A stretch of 64,000 bases of DNA, taken from Fodinicurvata sp. EGI_FJ10296 (lineage in GTDB: Bacteria > Pseudomonadota > Alphaproteobacteria > DSM-16000 > Inquilinaceae). Both the position numbers and the translations under genes were made by a program. The notes under the pieces are model-generated. The model made no database searches. It was not told the origin of the DNA and saw nothing but the letters and a program-made list of their open reading frames with translations. The stretch covers positions 62,001-126,000 of the forward strand of contig NZ_JBFCVL010000009.1 of NCBI RefSeq assembly GCF_040712075.1, in the 5' to 3' direction. Shown piece after piece: positions 53,153 to 62,795 of this stretch. The first letter of the stretch is position 1. The number at the start of each line of letters is the position of its first letter.

Positions 53153-54085
53153 ATGCGTGCACCGATACAATCTTTTGCCATGGCGCTGGGCAGTGCCGCG
53201 CCGGTTGATACATGGCGTGTCGATCTGGCCGTTCCGATCGACGCGGCCGAAGCGGTGTCGGAACTGCTGGGCGATCTGGGTTCGGTGTCGATGTTCGGTG
53301 TCGATCAGGATGCCGACCTGCAGGTTTCGGTCGTTTGCCCCGAGGAGCCCGACCGCGGCGATATCGGCGTGCGGCTGGCCGTCATCGCCGACGCCTTCGA
53401 CATGGCCGAACCGCCATTCACCGTCGAGCGGGTCGAGGGGCGCGACTGGATCGCGGAGACCAAGAACGCCTTTCCGCCGGTCGAGATCGGTCGGTTTTTC
53501 ATCCACGGTTCGCATGTCGAACGCCGGCCGCCGCCCTCCAGCATCGGGCTGCATGTCGACGCGGCGACGGCGTTCGGCTCCGGTGAGCACCCGACCACTG
53601 AGGGGTGTTTGCGCGCGATCGAGGCCCTGGCCAAGCGCCGCCATATCCACAACACGCTGGATATGGGCTGCGGGTCGGGCATTCTGGCGATCGCGGCGGC
53701 GAAATGCTGGGCGACGCCGGTGCTGGCGGCGGACAATGACGGCCGCAGCGTGCAGGTCGCGGCAGAGAACGCCGGCCTGAACCGGGTCGCCCATCTGATG
53801 TCGGCCGCCCGGTCCGAGGGATACCGCAACCCGGTGATCCGCCGGCGCGCGCCTTACGACCTGATCCTGGCGAACATCCTGGCCCGCCCGCTGACACTGC
53901 TGGCCCGCGATGCGGCTGGCGTCCTGGCGCCGGGAGGAATCCTCGTATTGTCAGGCTTGATGACCCATCAGGAGGCCATGGTTCTTGCCGCCCACCGATA
54001 TCAGGGGCTTCATCTGATCGAACGCCGGGTCATCGGCGTGTGGTCGACCCTGGTTCTGCACAAGCGTGCCGACTACGGTTCGTGA
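53153..54085 (+). CDS. prmA: Ribosomal protein L11 methyltransferase
   Basis: A 310-residue SAM-dependent enzyme that trimethylates ribosomal protein L11. The N-terminal substrate-binding domain (about 20-110) leads into the conserved PrmA stretch GLHVDAATAFGSGEHPTTEGCLRAIEAL; motif I is TLDMGCGSGILAIAAAK, then LAADNDGRSV, and DLILANILARPLTLLA holds the NIL(A) motif. VLSGLMTHQ is the late motif. The gene starts three bases after uvrD, so they are co-transcribed; the start could also be the ATG at 53180 (MALGSAAPV), which fits the family better. Confidence 0.9.
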   Translation: MRAPIQSFAMALGSAAPVDTWRVDLAVPIDAAEAVSELLGDLGSVSMFGVDQDADLQVSVVCPEEPDRGDIGVRLAVIADAFDMAEPPFTVERVEGRDWIAETKNAFPPVEIGRFFIHGSHVERRPPPSSIGLHVDAATAFGSGEHPTTEGCLRAIEALAKRRHIHNTLDMGCGSGILAIAAAKCWATPVLAADNDGRSVQVAAENAGLNRVAHLMSAARSEGYRNPVIRRRAPYDLILANILARPLTLLARDAAGVLAPGGILVLSGLMTHQEAMVLAAHRYQGLHLIERRVIGVWSTLVLHKRADYGS

Positions 54086-54134
54086 TGTCGTCACGAGGAC
54101 GCTGGCGTTAAGAAAAACCACACGACTGTAACGT

Positions 54135-55814
54135 ATGCAGACGGATCGATCGCCATTATCGCCCGCCCCCGTCCCCGTCTGCAGCCCGAAAATGATCAGC
54201 CGTTTTCCCTCCACGAGCCTCAGAGTGCGTTTCGCGCTGGTCTTTGCCGGCGTCGTCATCGTCCTGATCAGCCTTTCGAATTTCGTCATCGGTCAGCGCG
54301 CCGGTGCCGTCCTGCAGTCGTCGATCGGCCGATCCCTGGTCGAAACGGCGGCCCATATGGCCGACACGCTCGATCGTCACATGCATGCACGGCGCAACGA
54401 GATCACACTTCTGGCCGGGCTCGACCCTCTGCGGGCCCTGCCCGACACCGCTGCTGCCCGGTTATTGCTGATGCGGCTGCAGGACAACGTGCCGGCGTTT
54501 TCCTGGATCGGCCGGACCGATGCGGGCGGGACGGTGATCGCGGCAACGGGAGGATTACTGGAAGGGGCGGATATCGGACACCGGCCGGTCTATCTCGAAG
54601 CGCTTGAGACGACTTTCATCGGCGATGTTCACGAGGCTGTGCTGCTGGCCAGCCTGCTGCCCAACCCAACCGGCGAGCCGATGAAGTTCGTGGATGTCAG
54701 TGTGCCGGTCCGCGATACCGAAGGGAATTTCGCCGGCGTCCTCGCCGCCCATCTGAGCTGGGACTGGTCGCGCGCCGTTGCCGAGACGGTGCTTTCGCCA
54801 CTGGACGGTAACAGCGCCATCGACGTGTTCGTGATAAGCGCGATCGATGACTCGGTGTTGCTGGGTCCGGATTCCGATATCGGACAGCGGTTCGAACTGG
54901 CGGGACTGGGTCGCGCGCGGTCGGCTGGAACATGGCGCGGCGTTGAAACCTGGCCCGACGACCAAGACTATCTGACCGGCTATGCCGTCGCCGACGGCTA
55001 TCAAAGCTATGCGGGCCTGGGCTGGACGGTTGTCGCGCGCCAGCCGTTGGCGGTTGCCCATGCGCCCGTGACGGCCATGCAGTGGACTTTGGCGCTGTGG
55101 GGCGCGCTTCTGGTCACGTTATTCGCCGCGCTGGGGTGGTGGATTGCCGGATGGGTAACACGGCCGCTGAGCGAGATCGCCGTGACCGCCGACCGGTTGC
55201 GGAGCGGCGAAATGAGAGAGATCCCGCAGCATCGCGGCATCACCGAAATCGAGACCCTGTCGGCCGCGCTGCGCGAATTGCTGCATAGCCTGACGCGTAT
55301 GGAGGCGCTGGCCCACCGCGACCGGCTGACCGGTCTGGCCAACCGCATCGGGCTGGACGCCTATCTGGACCGCGCCGGCCCGAACGCCGCCCGCACGGAT
55401 CAGGTGCTGGCGTTTCTGTGCCTCGATCTCGACGGTTTCAAGCCTGTGAATGATCGTTTCGGCCATGGTGTCGGCGATGCGGTGCTGCAGGCCGTGGCGC
55501 AGCGCCTGCGTCAGGTCGTGCGCGGCGGCGATCAGGCGGTCCGGCTTGGCGGGGACGAATTTGCGCTGATCCTGGCGCTACCGAACGCGGACTGGCGGCA
55601 AATGTCGGAAACCATCGCCGGGCGCATCGTGGACAGCATTGCGCAGCCCATCGATGCTGACGGTGCGACGGTCCGGATCGGCTGCAGCATCGGCATCGCG
55701 TGCTGGACGCCCAACGGCGATGCCGATTTCTCCGCCACGATGCGCATGGCCGACGAAGCCCTTTATACCGCCAAACGGGCCGGCAAGGGCCGCGTGGCCG
55801 TCCGCGAGGCGTGA
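54135..55814 (+). CDS. Membrane diguanylate cyclase with Cache, HAMP and GGDEF domains
   Basis: A 559-residue c-di-GMP synthase. The first membrane helix is RFALVFAGVVIVLISLSNFVI, a periplasmic dCache-type sensor follows (about 65-320), the second helix is WTLALWGALLVTLFAALGWWIAGW, then HAMP (VTRPLSEIAVTADRLRSGEM). The GGDEF domain begins RDRLTGLANRIGLDAYLD and has an intact active site RLGGDEFALIL. An inhibitory I-site RGGD lies exactly five residues before GGDEF, so product feedback is expected. No EAL domain. The start at 54135 is uncertain; ATG 54192 (MISRFPSTS) is equally possible. Monocistronic. Confidence 0.9.
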   Translation: MQTDRSPLSPAPVPVCSPKMISRFPSTSLRVRFALVFAGVVIVLISLSNFVIGQRAGAVLQSSIGRSLVETAAHMADTLDRHMHARRNEITLLAGLDPLRALPDTAAARLLLMRLQDNVPAFSWIGRTDAGGTVIAATGGLLEGADIGHRPVYLEALETTFIGDVHEAVLLASLLPNPTGEPMKFVDVSVPVRDTEGNFAGVLAAHLSWDWSRAVAETVLSPLDGNSAIDVFVISAIDDSVLLGPDSDIGQRFELAGLGRARSAGTWRGVETWPDDQDYLTGYAVADGYQSYAGLGWTVVARQPLAVAHAPVTAMQWTLALWGALLVTLFAALGWWIAGWVTRPLSEIAVTADRLRSGEMREIPQHRGITEIETLSAALRELLHSLTRMEALAHRDRLTGLANRIGLDAYLDRAGPNAARTDQVLAFLCLDLDGFKPVNDRFGHGVGDAVLQAVAQRLRQVVRGGDQAVRLGGDEFALILALPNADWRQMSETIAGRIVDSIAQPIDADGATVRIGCSIGIACWTPNGDADFSATMRMADEALYTAKRAGKGRVAVREA

Positions 55815-55885
55815 TCGCCGCACGGTATGGCCGCCCATTCGCTCCTTTCGGGCACACATGCCCGAAAGCGTCCGGGTATCGGTTC

Positions 55886-55902
55886 TGATATTTGACATAT
55901 CA
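55886..55902. promoter_or_regulatory. Candidate autoregulatory operator of the XRE regulator
   Basis: TGATAT-TTGAC-ATATCA is a perfect 6-5-6 inverted repeat 45 bases upstream of the regulator's ATG. It overlaps a -35 hexamer TTGACA (55892-55897); a -10 at 55915 (TAGATG) is poor. A repressor bound here would block its own promoter. Confidence 0.5.
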
Positions 55903-55946
55903 TAATTCAAGTGATAGATGGCATACATCCCGTTCAGGATATGCCC

Positions 55947-56207
55947 ATGATGACCGCCGCCCAAATGCGTGCCGCACGTGCTCTTCTCGGCATTGACCAG
56001 AAGACCCTGGCCGAATTGTCGGGACTTTCCATCCCGACGATCCAACGCATGGAATCAAGTGGTGGCAATGTTCGCGGCGTGGTCGAGAGCCTCACCCGGG
56101 TTGTCGCTGCCCTTGAAGCCGCGGGCATCGAACTGATCGGTGACGGCGCTGCCAGTCCCTCAGGCGGACGCGGCGTTCGATTGAAGTCATCATCCTCGTC
56201 ATCCTGA
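55947..56207 (+). CDS. XRE-family helix-turn-helix regulator
   Basis: An 86-residue DNA-binding protein. The HTH reads MTAAQMRAARALLGIDQKTLAELSGLSIPTIQRMESSGG, a canonical XRE/Cro-like domain, followed by a short helical region (VVESLTRVVAALEAAGIELI) and a Ser-rich tail. Small XRE proteins of exactly this type, with an ARALLGxDQxTLA core and an AAGIEFI ending, are common in alphaproteobacteria. ATG 55947 was chosen because AGGA lies seven bases upstream; the frame is open from GTG 55911. It is followed by a SulP transporter gene 61 bases later and probably regulates it and itself. Confidence 0.8.
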   Translation: MMTAAQMRAARALLGIDQKTLAELSGLSIPTIQRMESSGGNVRGVVESLTRVVAALEAAGIELIGDGAASPSGGRGVRLKSSSSSS

Positions 56208-56268
56208 ACCAATCCGCGACGGCGACCGCCGACGACAAGCCGACGATCCCGCCGCTTCCTACCTCAAG

Positions 56269-57996
56269 GTGCGGCAACAAGTGAAAGCAACGACAGACAG
56301 ATCGAGCGACGCGCCCAGCTTTGCGGACCTCTACACCCCGAAAATTCTCACGGTTCTGCGCGAAGGCTATGGTTTTCCTCACCTGCGCGCCGATGCATTG
56401 GCAGGACTTACCGTAGCCATCGTGGCGCTTCCGCTTTCCATGGCCATCGCCATCGCCTCGGGCGCATCGCCGGCCCAGGGCCTTTATACGGCAATCATAG
56501 GCGGCTTCATCGTCTCGCTGCTCGGCGGATCGCGTTTCCAGATCGGCGGTCCGGCTGGCGCGTTTATCGTTCTTGTCGCGGCAACGGTCGCACAGCATGG
56601 CATCGACGGCCTGATCCTTGCCACCTTCCTGTCGGGGCTGATGCTGGTGGCGGTCGGGTTTTTGCGGTTCGGCACGTTTATCAAGTTCGTTCCCTTTCCG
56701 GTAACGGTCGGTTTCACCGCCGGAATTGCGGTGATCATCTTTGCCAGCCAGATCAAGGACCTATTCGGCTTGACCCTGGACCACGAACCCGGCGAGCTGC
56801 TCGAAAAGATCCCGGTCCTTTGGGGAGCGAAGGACAGTGTTACGGTTGCCGCAGTCGCAATTTCTGTTGCAACCGTTGCAATCATCCTCGGATTGCGCCG
56901 CTGGCAGCCGCGTTGGCCGGGCATGCTGATCGCCGTTGCGCTGACCGCGGTCGCCACGGCGGTGATGGCATTGCCTGTCGAGACCATCGGCACGAAGTTC
57001 GGCGGTATTCCCTCGTCGCTTCCGGTGCCGCACTTGCCCGATCTGTCGATGGACCGGATCATCGCGGTTCTGCCGGCTGCCCTGTCCTTCACCTTGTTGG
57101 GCGCCATCGAATCACTGCTGTCGGCCGTCGTCGCTGATGGCATGACCGGACGGCGGCACCGTTCGAACTGCGAGCTCGTCGCGCAGGGCGCGGCCAATAT
57201 CGGGGCCTCGCTCTTCGGCGGCTTTTGCGTGACGGGCACCATTGCCCGCACGGCCACCAATGTGCGTGCGGGCGCGCACGGGCCGATTGCCGGGATGCTT
57301 CATTCCCTGTTCATTCTTCTTTTCATGCTCGTCGCTGCTCCCCTCGCAGCCTATATCCCGCTGGCGGCGCTGGCAGGTGTGCTTGCCGTGGTCGCCTGGA
57401 ACATGATCGAGAGACCCGCCATCGCGATCCTGCTGCGTTCGGGCTGGGGCGAAGCGACGGTTCTGGGGGCGACCTTTTTCCTGACAGTATTCCGGGACCT
57501 CACCGAGGCTATCGTCGTCGGCTTCGCGCTCGGCTCAGTGCTGTTCATCCACCGGATGAGCCGGACAACGGCGGTTTCCTCCCAGAAGCCGTTTGTGGGG
57601 CGAGACGAAGCCGACGACGCCCATCCGCGCGAAGCTTATAACGAGTCGGCTGCCGCGAACCCCGATGTCGTCGTCTACCGGATCACTGGTGCCCTGTTTT
57701 TCGGCGCGACAGCATCCATCGGTTCCGTTCTCGACCGCATTCAGGACAACCACAAGGCACTGATCGTCGACTTCGAGGCCGTGCCCTTCCTGGATTCGAC
57801 CGGCGCGAACATGATCGAAAGTCTGGCGCACAAGGCCCGCCGGCATGACGTGACGCTCTGGCTGACCGGTACCAGCCGCGACATCCGGCGCGTTTTGCTC
57901 ACCCACGGCTTGAAGAAACCGCTTGTGCGGTATGCGTCGACGGTGGAAGCCGCGTCGGCAGCGATGGCCCGGCAAAGCAGTTTTCGTCAGGTTTGA
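56269..57996 (+). CDS. SulP family inorganic anion transporter with STAS domain
   Basis: A 575-residue transporter. The membrane part has about 12-14 helices and begins ADLYTPKILTVLREGYGFPHLRADALAGLTVAIVALPLSMAIAIASG, the SulP signature; the core repeats FQIGGPAGAFIVLVAATV and GFTAGIAVIIFASQIKDLFGL. The C-terminal STAS domain (about 465-570) has VVYRITGALFFGATASI and LIVDFEAVPFLDSTGANMIESLAHKARR, with the conserved D-S/T loop. SulP proteins carry sulfate, bicarbonate or other anions. The GTG at 56269 is listed; GTG 56281 is in frame and also possible. It ends overlapping the convergent RND gene by ten bases. Confidence 0.87.
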   Translation: MRQQVKATTDRSSDAPSFADLYTPKILTVLREGYGFPHLRADALAGLTVAIVALPLSMAIAIASGASPAQGLYTAIIGGFIVSLLGGSRFQIGGPAGAFIVLVAATVAQHGIDGLILATFLSGLMLVAVGFLRFGTFIKFVPFPVTVGFTAGIAVIIFASQIKDLFGLTLDHEPGELLEKIPVLWGAKDSVTVAAVAISVATVAIILGLRRWQPRWPGMLIAVALTAVATAVMALPVETIGTKFGGIPSSLPVPHLPDLSMDRIIAVLPAALSFTLLGAIESLLSAVVADGMTGRRHRSNCELVAQGAANIGASLFGGFCVTGTIARTATNVRAGAHGPIAGMLHSLFILLFMLVAAPLAAYIPLAALAGVLAVVAWNMIERPAIAILLRSGWGEATVLGATFFLTVFRDLTEAIVVGFALGSVLFIHRMSRTTAVSSQKPFVGRDEADDAHPREAYNESAAANPDVVVYRITGALFFGATASIGSVLDRIQDNHKALIVDFEAVPFLDSTGANMIESLAHKARRHDVTLWLTGTSRDIRRVLLTHGLKKPLVRYASTVEAASAAMARQSSFRQV

Positions 57997-60900
57997 TGTG
58001 CTTCACGATGCGCCGAATGGTGTTCCGGCGGCCGGATGCGGAAGAAGAGGGCATACAGGACCGGAACCGCGACCAGCGTCAGGATGGTGGCGAAGGCCAG
58101 GCCGCCCATGATCGTCACGGCCAACCCGATGAAGAACGCATCGGCCAGCAGCGGCACCATGCCGAGGATCGTGGTGCCGGCTGCCAGCATGACCGGGCGC
58201 AGACGGCTGACGCTGGCGTCGGTCAGGCCTTGATAGGGATCCTTGCCCCCGGCGATCTGGTCGTCGATCTCGTCGAGCAGCACGATGGCGTTCTTGATCA
58301 GCATGCCCGACAGGCTGAGCAGGCCCAGCAGGGCCACGAAGCCGAACGCGACGCCCGTCGACAGCAGCGCGATGACCACGCCGCACACGGACATCGGCAC
58401 GATCAGCCAGATGATCAGTGGCTGGCGCACCTGGCCGAACAGCACGACGCTGATGATCAGCATGACCAGAAATCCGAGCGGTAATTGCTGGAACACGGCG
58501 GTCTGTGCTTCGACGGTGGCCTCGTACTCGCCGCCCCATTCCAGCGCATAGCCGGGCGGCAGCTCGATGGCTTCGATTTCGGCGACGACGGCATCGCGGG
58601 CGGTCGCGGCGGTCAGGTCACCGACGGGGTTCGACTGGACGGTGAGCGTGCGCATACGGTCACGGCGTCTGATCAGCGTGTCCTCGCCGACCGTTTCGAT
58701 CCGGGTCACGATCTGTTCCAGCGGCACATAGGCTTCCGCGCCGCTGGACCAGACCAGCCGGTCGCGGATCGAGGCGGTCTCCGCCCGTTCGGCGTCCGGC
58801 GGCCGGGCCAGGATCGGGATCAGCCGGTCGCCTTCGCGATAGGTGCCGGCCTGCACCCCCTCGGTGACGAATCTCAGTGTCTGCGCAAGGTCGGTGCGGG
58901 TGACGCCGGCGATGCGCGCGCGTTCGTCGTCGTAATGCGGCACGGCCGTCAGTTCGCGTTGACGCCAGTCGTTGCGGATATCGTTCAGCGCCGGCGAGGC
59001 CCGCATGATGGACGCGGCCTGCTGTCCGAGCTGGCGCAGTGTGTCGGCGTCCGGCCCGGAGAACCGCGCCTCGACCTCTGCCCCCGCCGGTGGACCGAAT
59101 ACGATCCGTACCGGCCGGGGCGTGCTGTCGGGATAGCGCGATTCGATATGGCCGCGAATGCGGTCCGCCAGGTCGGCAATGGCGTCGCGCTCGTCGACCC
59201 GCACGACGAACTGGCCATAGCTGTCATTGGGCTGTTCCGGCGCATAGGTCAGCATAAAGCGCGGCAGGCCCCGGCCGACCGTCGTGGTCAGGGCCTCGAC
59301 CTCCGGCTGGTCCAGGATGAACGACTCGATCTCGGCCATGTCGCGGTCCACGGCCCGGATATCCGTGCCCTGGGGCATCCAGTAGTTCACATAGAACATC
59401 GGCGTGTTCGAGTTGGGAAAGAAGCTCTGCTTGACGAAGCCGAAACCGACGAAACACGCCGCCGTGATTACGATCAGAAGGCCGACTGTCACGGCGCGAT
59501 GGGCCAGGGCGATGGACAGGACACGGTGATACCCGCGATAGAGCCTGCCGCCATAGGGGTCGCCGCCGCCATGTGGGCCGGCGCCGCGAAACAGGTAATG
59601 GCCGAACAGCGGCGCCAGCATGATGGCCAGAACCCAGCTCAGCATCAGCGAAATGCCGATCACGGCGAACAGCGAGAACAGGAATTCGCCGGTGATGTCG
59701 TCCGACAACCCGATGCCGGAAAAGGCCATGATGCCGATGACCGTGGCGCCCAGCAGCGGCCACCGTGTGCGCCGCACCGCCTCCGAAGCCGCGTCGCGCA
59801 GCGTATTGCTCCGCTGCAGTCCGACCAGCATGCCCTCGGTCACGACGATCGCGTTGTCGACCAGCATGCCCATGGCGATGATCAGGGCGCCCAGCGAAAT
59901 CCGCTCCATCTCGATGCCGAAGACGCGCATCATGAAGACGGTCCCCAGAACGGTCAGCAGCAGCACCGCGCCCACCACGATTCCCGACCGCCAGCCCATG
60001 AACAGGCACAGCACGCCGATGACGATGGCGACCGACAACGCCAGACTGACGACGAAACCGTTGATCGCCCGGTCGACGACGACATGCTGTTCGTAGATCG
60101 GGTGCAATTCGACGCCGACCGGCAATTGGTCGTTCAACCCGGCCAACCGCCGTTCGACGGCCTCGCCGACTTCCACGATGTTGGCGTCGGTCAGCCCGGC
60201 GACGGACAGGGTGAACGCGCTTTCGCCGTTGTGCCGGATCAGATGGTCGGGCACCTCGACGGGCTGGCGCGAGATTTCGCCGAGATCCAGCAGGGATATC
60301 TGCTCCGTCGATCCGGGCAGGCCGATGCGCAGGCTTTCAATCGTTTCGACGGTGCCGAATCCGCCGGTGGGCGCCAGTCGGACGGAGCGGTCGCCGATGC
60401 GCATCGCGCCGGCGTCGGCGATGTCGTTCTCGACCTGGATCGTGTTGATGATCCGGGACAGCGGAATGCCGAGCGACGCCAGACGTTCCTGGGCGATGTC
60501 GAGATAAATCGCCTCGTCCCGCAGGCCGGCGATATCGACCTTCGAGACGCCCCCCACCGTAAGCAGATTGCGGCGCAGGAACGAGGCCAGGTCGGCACGC
60601 TCTCGGTCGTCGTATCCCGGCGCCGTGACGGCATAACTGATGCCGAAAACGTCGCCGAAATCGTCGTTGACCATCGAGGCGCGCGCGCCCGGCGGCAGAT
60701 CGCCCTGGGCATCGCGCACGTTGCGGCGCAGTTCGTCCCAGACCTGTGGCAGCGCCTCGCCGTCATAGGTGTTCTGGATTTCAACGGTGATTTCAGACAG
60801 CCCGGGCATCGATTTCGAGCGGACCTGCTTTAGCTGCGCCATCTGCTGGACCGCCGATTCCAGCACCTCGGTGACCTCGCGCTCGACCTCGCTCGCGCTG

Positions 60901-61061
60901 GCGCCGGGATAGGGCGTGACGACGATCGCCTCCTTGATCGTGAAAGCCGGATCCTCCAACCGGCCGACGGTCAGCAGTCCGACGATTCCGCCGATCAGAC
61001 ACGCCAGAACGATCAGCCAGGTGTTGACCGGACGGTCGATGGACGTATGCGCGATGTCCAT
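57987..61061 (-). CDS. RND efflux pump permease
   Basis: A 1024-residue inner-membrane RND transporter of the hydrophobe/amphiphile efflux family. Two homologous halves each have six transmembrane helices and a large periplasmic loop. The first begins SIDRPVNTWLIVLACLIGGIVG, with IVVTPYPGASASEVEREVTE in the porter domain, and helix 4 holds GALIIAMGMLVDNAIVVTEG with the proton-relay Asp residues. The second half has YALEWGGEYEATVEAQ and ALLGLLSLSGMLIKNAIVLLDEID. The C terminus is short. It lies downstream of the adaptor gene on the same strand, with a TetR regulator upstream, so this is a complete regulator-adaptor-pump unit; the outer-membrane channel gene is not here. Confidence 0.9.
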   Translation of the reverse strand: MDIAHTSIDRPVNTWLIVLACLIGGIVGLLTVGRLEDPAFTIKEAIVVTPYPGASASEVEREVTEVLESAVQQMAQLKQVRSKSMPGLSEITVEIQNTYDGEALPQVWDELRRNVRDAQGDLPPGARASMVNDDFGDVFGISYAVTAPGYDDRERADLASFLRRNLLTVGGVSKVDIAGLRDEAIYLDIAQERLASLGIPLSRIINTIQVENDIADAGAMRIGDRSVRLAPTGGFGTVETIESLRIGLPGSTEQISLLDLGEISRQPVEVPDHLIRHNGESAFTLSVAGLTDANIVEVGEAVERRLAGLNDQLPVGVELHPIYEQHVVVDRAINGFVVSLALSVAIVIGVLCLFMGWRSGIVVGAVLLLTVLGTVFMMRVFGIEMERISLGALIIAMGMLVDNAIVVTEGMLVGLQRSNTLRDAASEAVRRTRWPLLGATVIGIMAFSGIGLSDDITGEFLFSLFAVIGISLMLSWVLAIMLAPLFGHYLFRGAGPHGGGDPYGGRLYRGYHRVLSIALAHRAVTVGLLIVITAACFVGFGFVKQSFFPNSNTPMFYVNYWMPQGTDIRAVDRDMAEIESFILDQPEVEALTTTVGRGLPRFMLTYAPEQPNDSYGQFVVRVDERDAIADLADRIRGHIESRYPDSTPRPVRIVFGPPAGAEVEARFSGPDADTLRQLGQQAASIMRASPALNDIRNDWRQRELTAVPHYDDERARIAGVTRTDLAQTLRFVTEGVQAGTYREGDRLIPILARPPDAERAETASIRDRLVWSSGAEAYVPLEQIVTRIETVGEDTLIRRRDRMRTLTVQSNPVGDLTAATARDAVVAEIEAIELPPGYALEWGGEYEATVEAQTAVFQQLPLGFLVMLIISVVLFGQVRQPLIIWLIVPMSVCGVVIALLSTGVAFGFVALLGLLSLSGMLIKNAIVLLDEIDDQIAGGKDPYQGLTDASVSRLRPVMLAAGTTILGMVPLLADAFFIGLAVTIMGGLAFATILTLVAVPVLYALFFRIRPPEHHSAHREAHQT

Positions 61062-61122
61062 GGGGGCGGCGCCCTCTTCTGACGTGCGGGGGGACCGGGA
61101 AGGTCCCGGAGATGGCGGAAAA

Positions 61123-62226
61123 TCAGAACGCCTCGATCGGGCGGACCCTCATGCCTTCATTCAGATGATGCGCGCCGGCTGTGACGATGCGGTCATCGGC
61201 GGACAGCCCCTCGGTGATCGCCACGCGGTCGTCGACGATCGGGCCGACGGCGACCGGCTGGCGGCGCACCTCGCCGTCGGGACCGCTGACGACCCAGACA
61301 TGGAAGCCGCCGTCGTTATCGGCGACGACCGCGGACGAGGGTGCCGAGACGCCGGGACCCGTACTGGCGCCCATACCGCCGCCCGGCGCGATTTCGACCC
61401 TGCCGATCATGCCGGGCAGAAGGGCGGGCGCCTCGGGGTAAGGCATGGCGAAGGTCACGCGATAGGTCTGCGTGACGTTGTCGGGTTGAGTTTCGTGGCT
61501 GCGATAGTCCAGGTCGAAACGGGCACCGTCGGCCGCCGGGAAAACGACATGGGCCTGAAGGGCATCCCTGTTGCCGATCATGCCCATCAGACGTTCGGGA
61601 ATATTCACCGCGATCCTCAGTTCGCTCACATCCTGAACCCTCAGCACGGGCGTGCCTGATGTGACGTTGGTATGGGCGTCGACGAGCGTGCGGGTCACCA
61701 ACGCGTCGAACGGCGCCTCGATGGTCGTGTGGTCGAGATTTCGGCGGGCGGTTTCCAGCGCGACCTCGCGCAGATCGTGTTCCGCGACCGCCTGTTCGTG
61801 GACGGCTTCGGAGACGCTGTTGCTCTGCAGCAAGCGGGATTTGCGGTCGAGGTCCTGACGGGCGAGGTCCAGCCGCACCTCGGCCTCACGCACGGCGCGT
61901 TCGTAGTCCTCCGGGTCGATGGCGGCCAGCCTGTGTCCACGCTCGACCCGCTGCCCCTCGCGCACCGGCATTGCGACAAGTTCGCCGCCGACCTGGAAGG
62001 ACAGATCCGTGGTCTGCACGGCCTCGATCCGGCCGACGAACCGGCGGATATCGGGGGCAATGCCGTTAGAGGCGCTTTCGATGCGTGCCGGACGCGCCGT
62101 GTCCTCGTCACCCTCGTTCGAGGCCGTGGTCTCGATGCACGCGGACAGGATCAGGGCGGCGGCCAGCGCCACTGCCGGGCCGGCGCCGGGCACCATGCGG
62201 CGCGATATCGGGTTGGAGCGCGGCAT
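61123..62226 (-). CDS. RND efflux periplasmic adaptor lipoprotein
   Basis: A 367-residue membrane fusion protein. The signal has a lipobox LSAC (ALILSAC|IETTAS), so the mature protein is lipid-anchored. The biotinyl-lipoyl half-motifs are VGGELVAMPVREGQRVERGHRLAAIDPEDY near residue 80 and LDHTTIEAPFDALVTRTLVDAHTNVTSG near residue 170, separated by a coiled-coil hairpin (RAVREAEVRLDLARQDLDRKSRLL). Beta-barrel and membrane-proximal domains follow to the end. It bridges the RND permease (61 bases downstream) to a TolC-like channel. Its start lies five bases from the TetR gene's stop. Confidence 0.88.
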   Translation of the reverse strand: MPRSNPISRRMVPGAGPAVALAAALILSACIETTASNEGDEDTARPARIESASNGIAPDIRRFVGRIEAVQTTDLSFQVGGELVAMPVREGQRVERGHRLAAIDPEDYERAVREAEVRLDLARQDLDRKSRLLQSNSVSEAVHEQAVAEHDLREVALETARRNLDHTTIEAPFDALVTRTLVDAHTNVTSGTPVLRVQDVSELRIAVNIPERLMGMIGNRDALQAHVVFPAADGARFDLDYRSHETQPDNVTQTYRVTFAMPYPEAPALLPGMIGRVEIAPGGGMGASTGPGVSAPSSAVVADNDGGFHVWVVSGPDGEVRRQPVAVGPIVDDRVAITEGLSADDRIVTAGAHHLNEGMRVRPIEAF

Positions 62227-62230
62227 CGCC

Positions 62231-62779
62231 TTATCCTTCCACTTGCCGGAGCAGATATCGGCGCAGATTTTCCCGTTCCTCGCCGTCGAGCGGACAGACG
62301 TTCAGCATCGATGTGAAGACGATGCCCTCCATCGCGAACCACACCATCAAATCGCGGTCGAGATCGGTGGACTCCGCCCTGATCCGGTCCAGCCACTTGC
62401 GATAGACGCGACGGATCGGGTCAAGCAGTTCCGGCTTTTCCGCCCCGGCGGCGAGCACCGCCATCTTGACCTGCGGATCGACGCATTCCTTGAGATCGAC
62501 CGCCCGCAGCAGGGTTTTGACCATGGCGTTGCGGTCATCGCGGTGGGTCTCGAGATAGCTTTCGAGCTCGTGGTCGATGCGGTCGACCATGCGTTCGAGC
62601 ATGGCGACCAGCAACGCTTCCTTGTTCGGGAAATTGTAGAGCAGCCCGCCCTTGCTGACCCCGGCTTCGCGGGCGACGGCATCAAGCGTGACGTGTCCGG
62701 CGCCGTCGCGGACGGCGACGCGTTGGGCGGCGTCGAGAATGGCGCTGCGTGCATTGGCGCGTTCGGGTGCGGCGGGCAT
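62231..62779 (-). CDS. TetR/AcrR family repressor of the RND pump
   Basis: A 182-residue repressor. The N-terminal helix-turn-helix is RSAILDAAQRVAVRDGAGHVTLDAVAREAGVSKGGLLYNFPNKEALLVAML, the classic TetR motif; the C-terminal ligand domain is helical and variable (VDRIDHELESYLETH, RRVYRKWLDRIRAES). It is the first gene of the operon with the adaptor and pump genes, so it likely controls them and itself in response to a pump substrate. A perfect palindrome lies 17 bases upstream of its ATG. Confidence 0.87.
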   Translation of the reverse strand: MPAAPERANARSAILDAAQRVAVRDGAGHVTLDAVAREAGVSKGGLLYNFPNKEALLVAMLERMVDRIDHELESYLETHRDDRNAMVKTLLRAVDLKECVDPQVKMAVLAAGAEKPELLDPIRRVYRKWLDRIRAESTDLDRDLMVWFAMEGIVFTSMLNVCPLDGEERENLRRYLLRQVEG

Positions 62780-62795
62780 CGTTTATCCTGACTGT

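Noticed and set aside
50618..53794. A very long minus-strand frame running from prmA through the helicase into the acetyltransferase
   Set aside because: Only the last 172 codons (50617-50102) are a real GNAT gene with its own ATG. The rest is antisense to uvrD and prmA.
58485..60833. A 782-codon plus-strand open frame inside the RND pump gene
   Set aside because: It is a shadow of the RND permease, which has its full motif set on the other strand.
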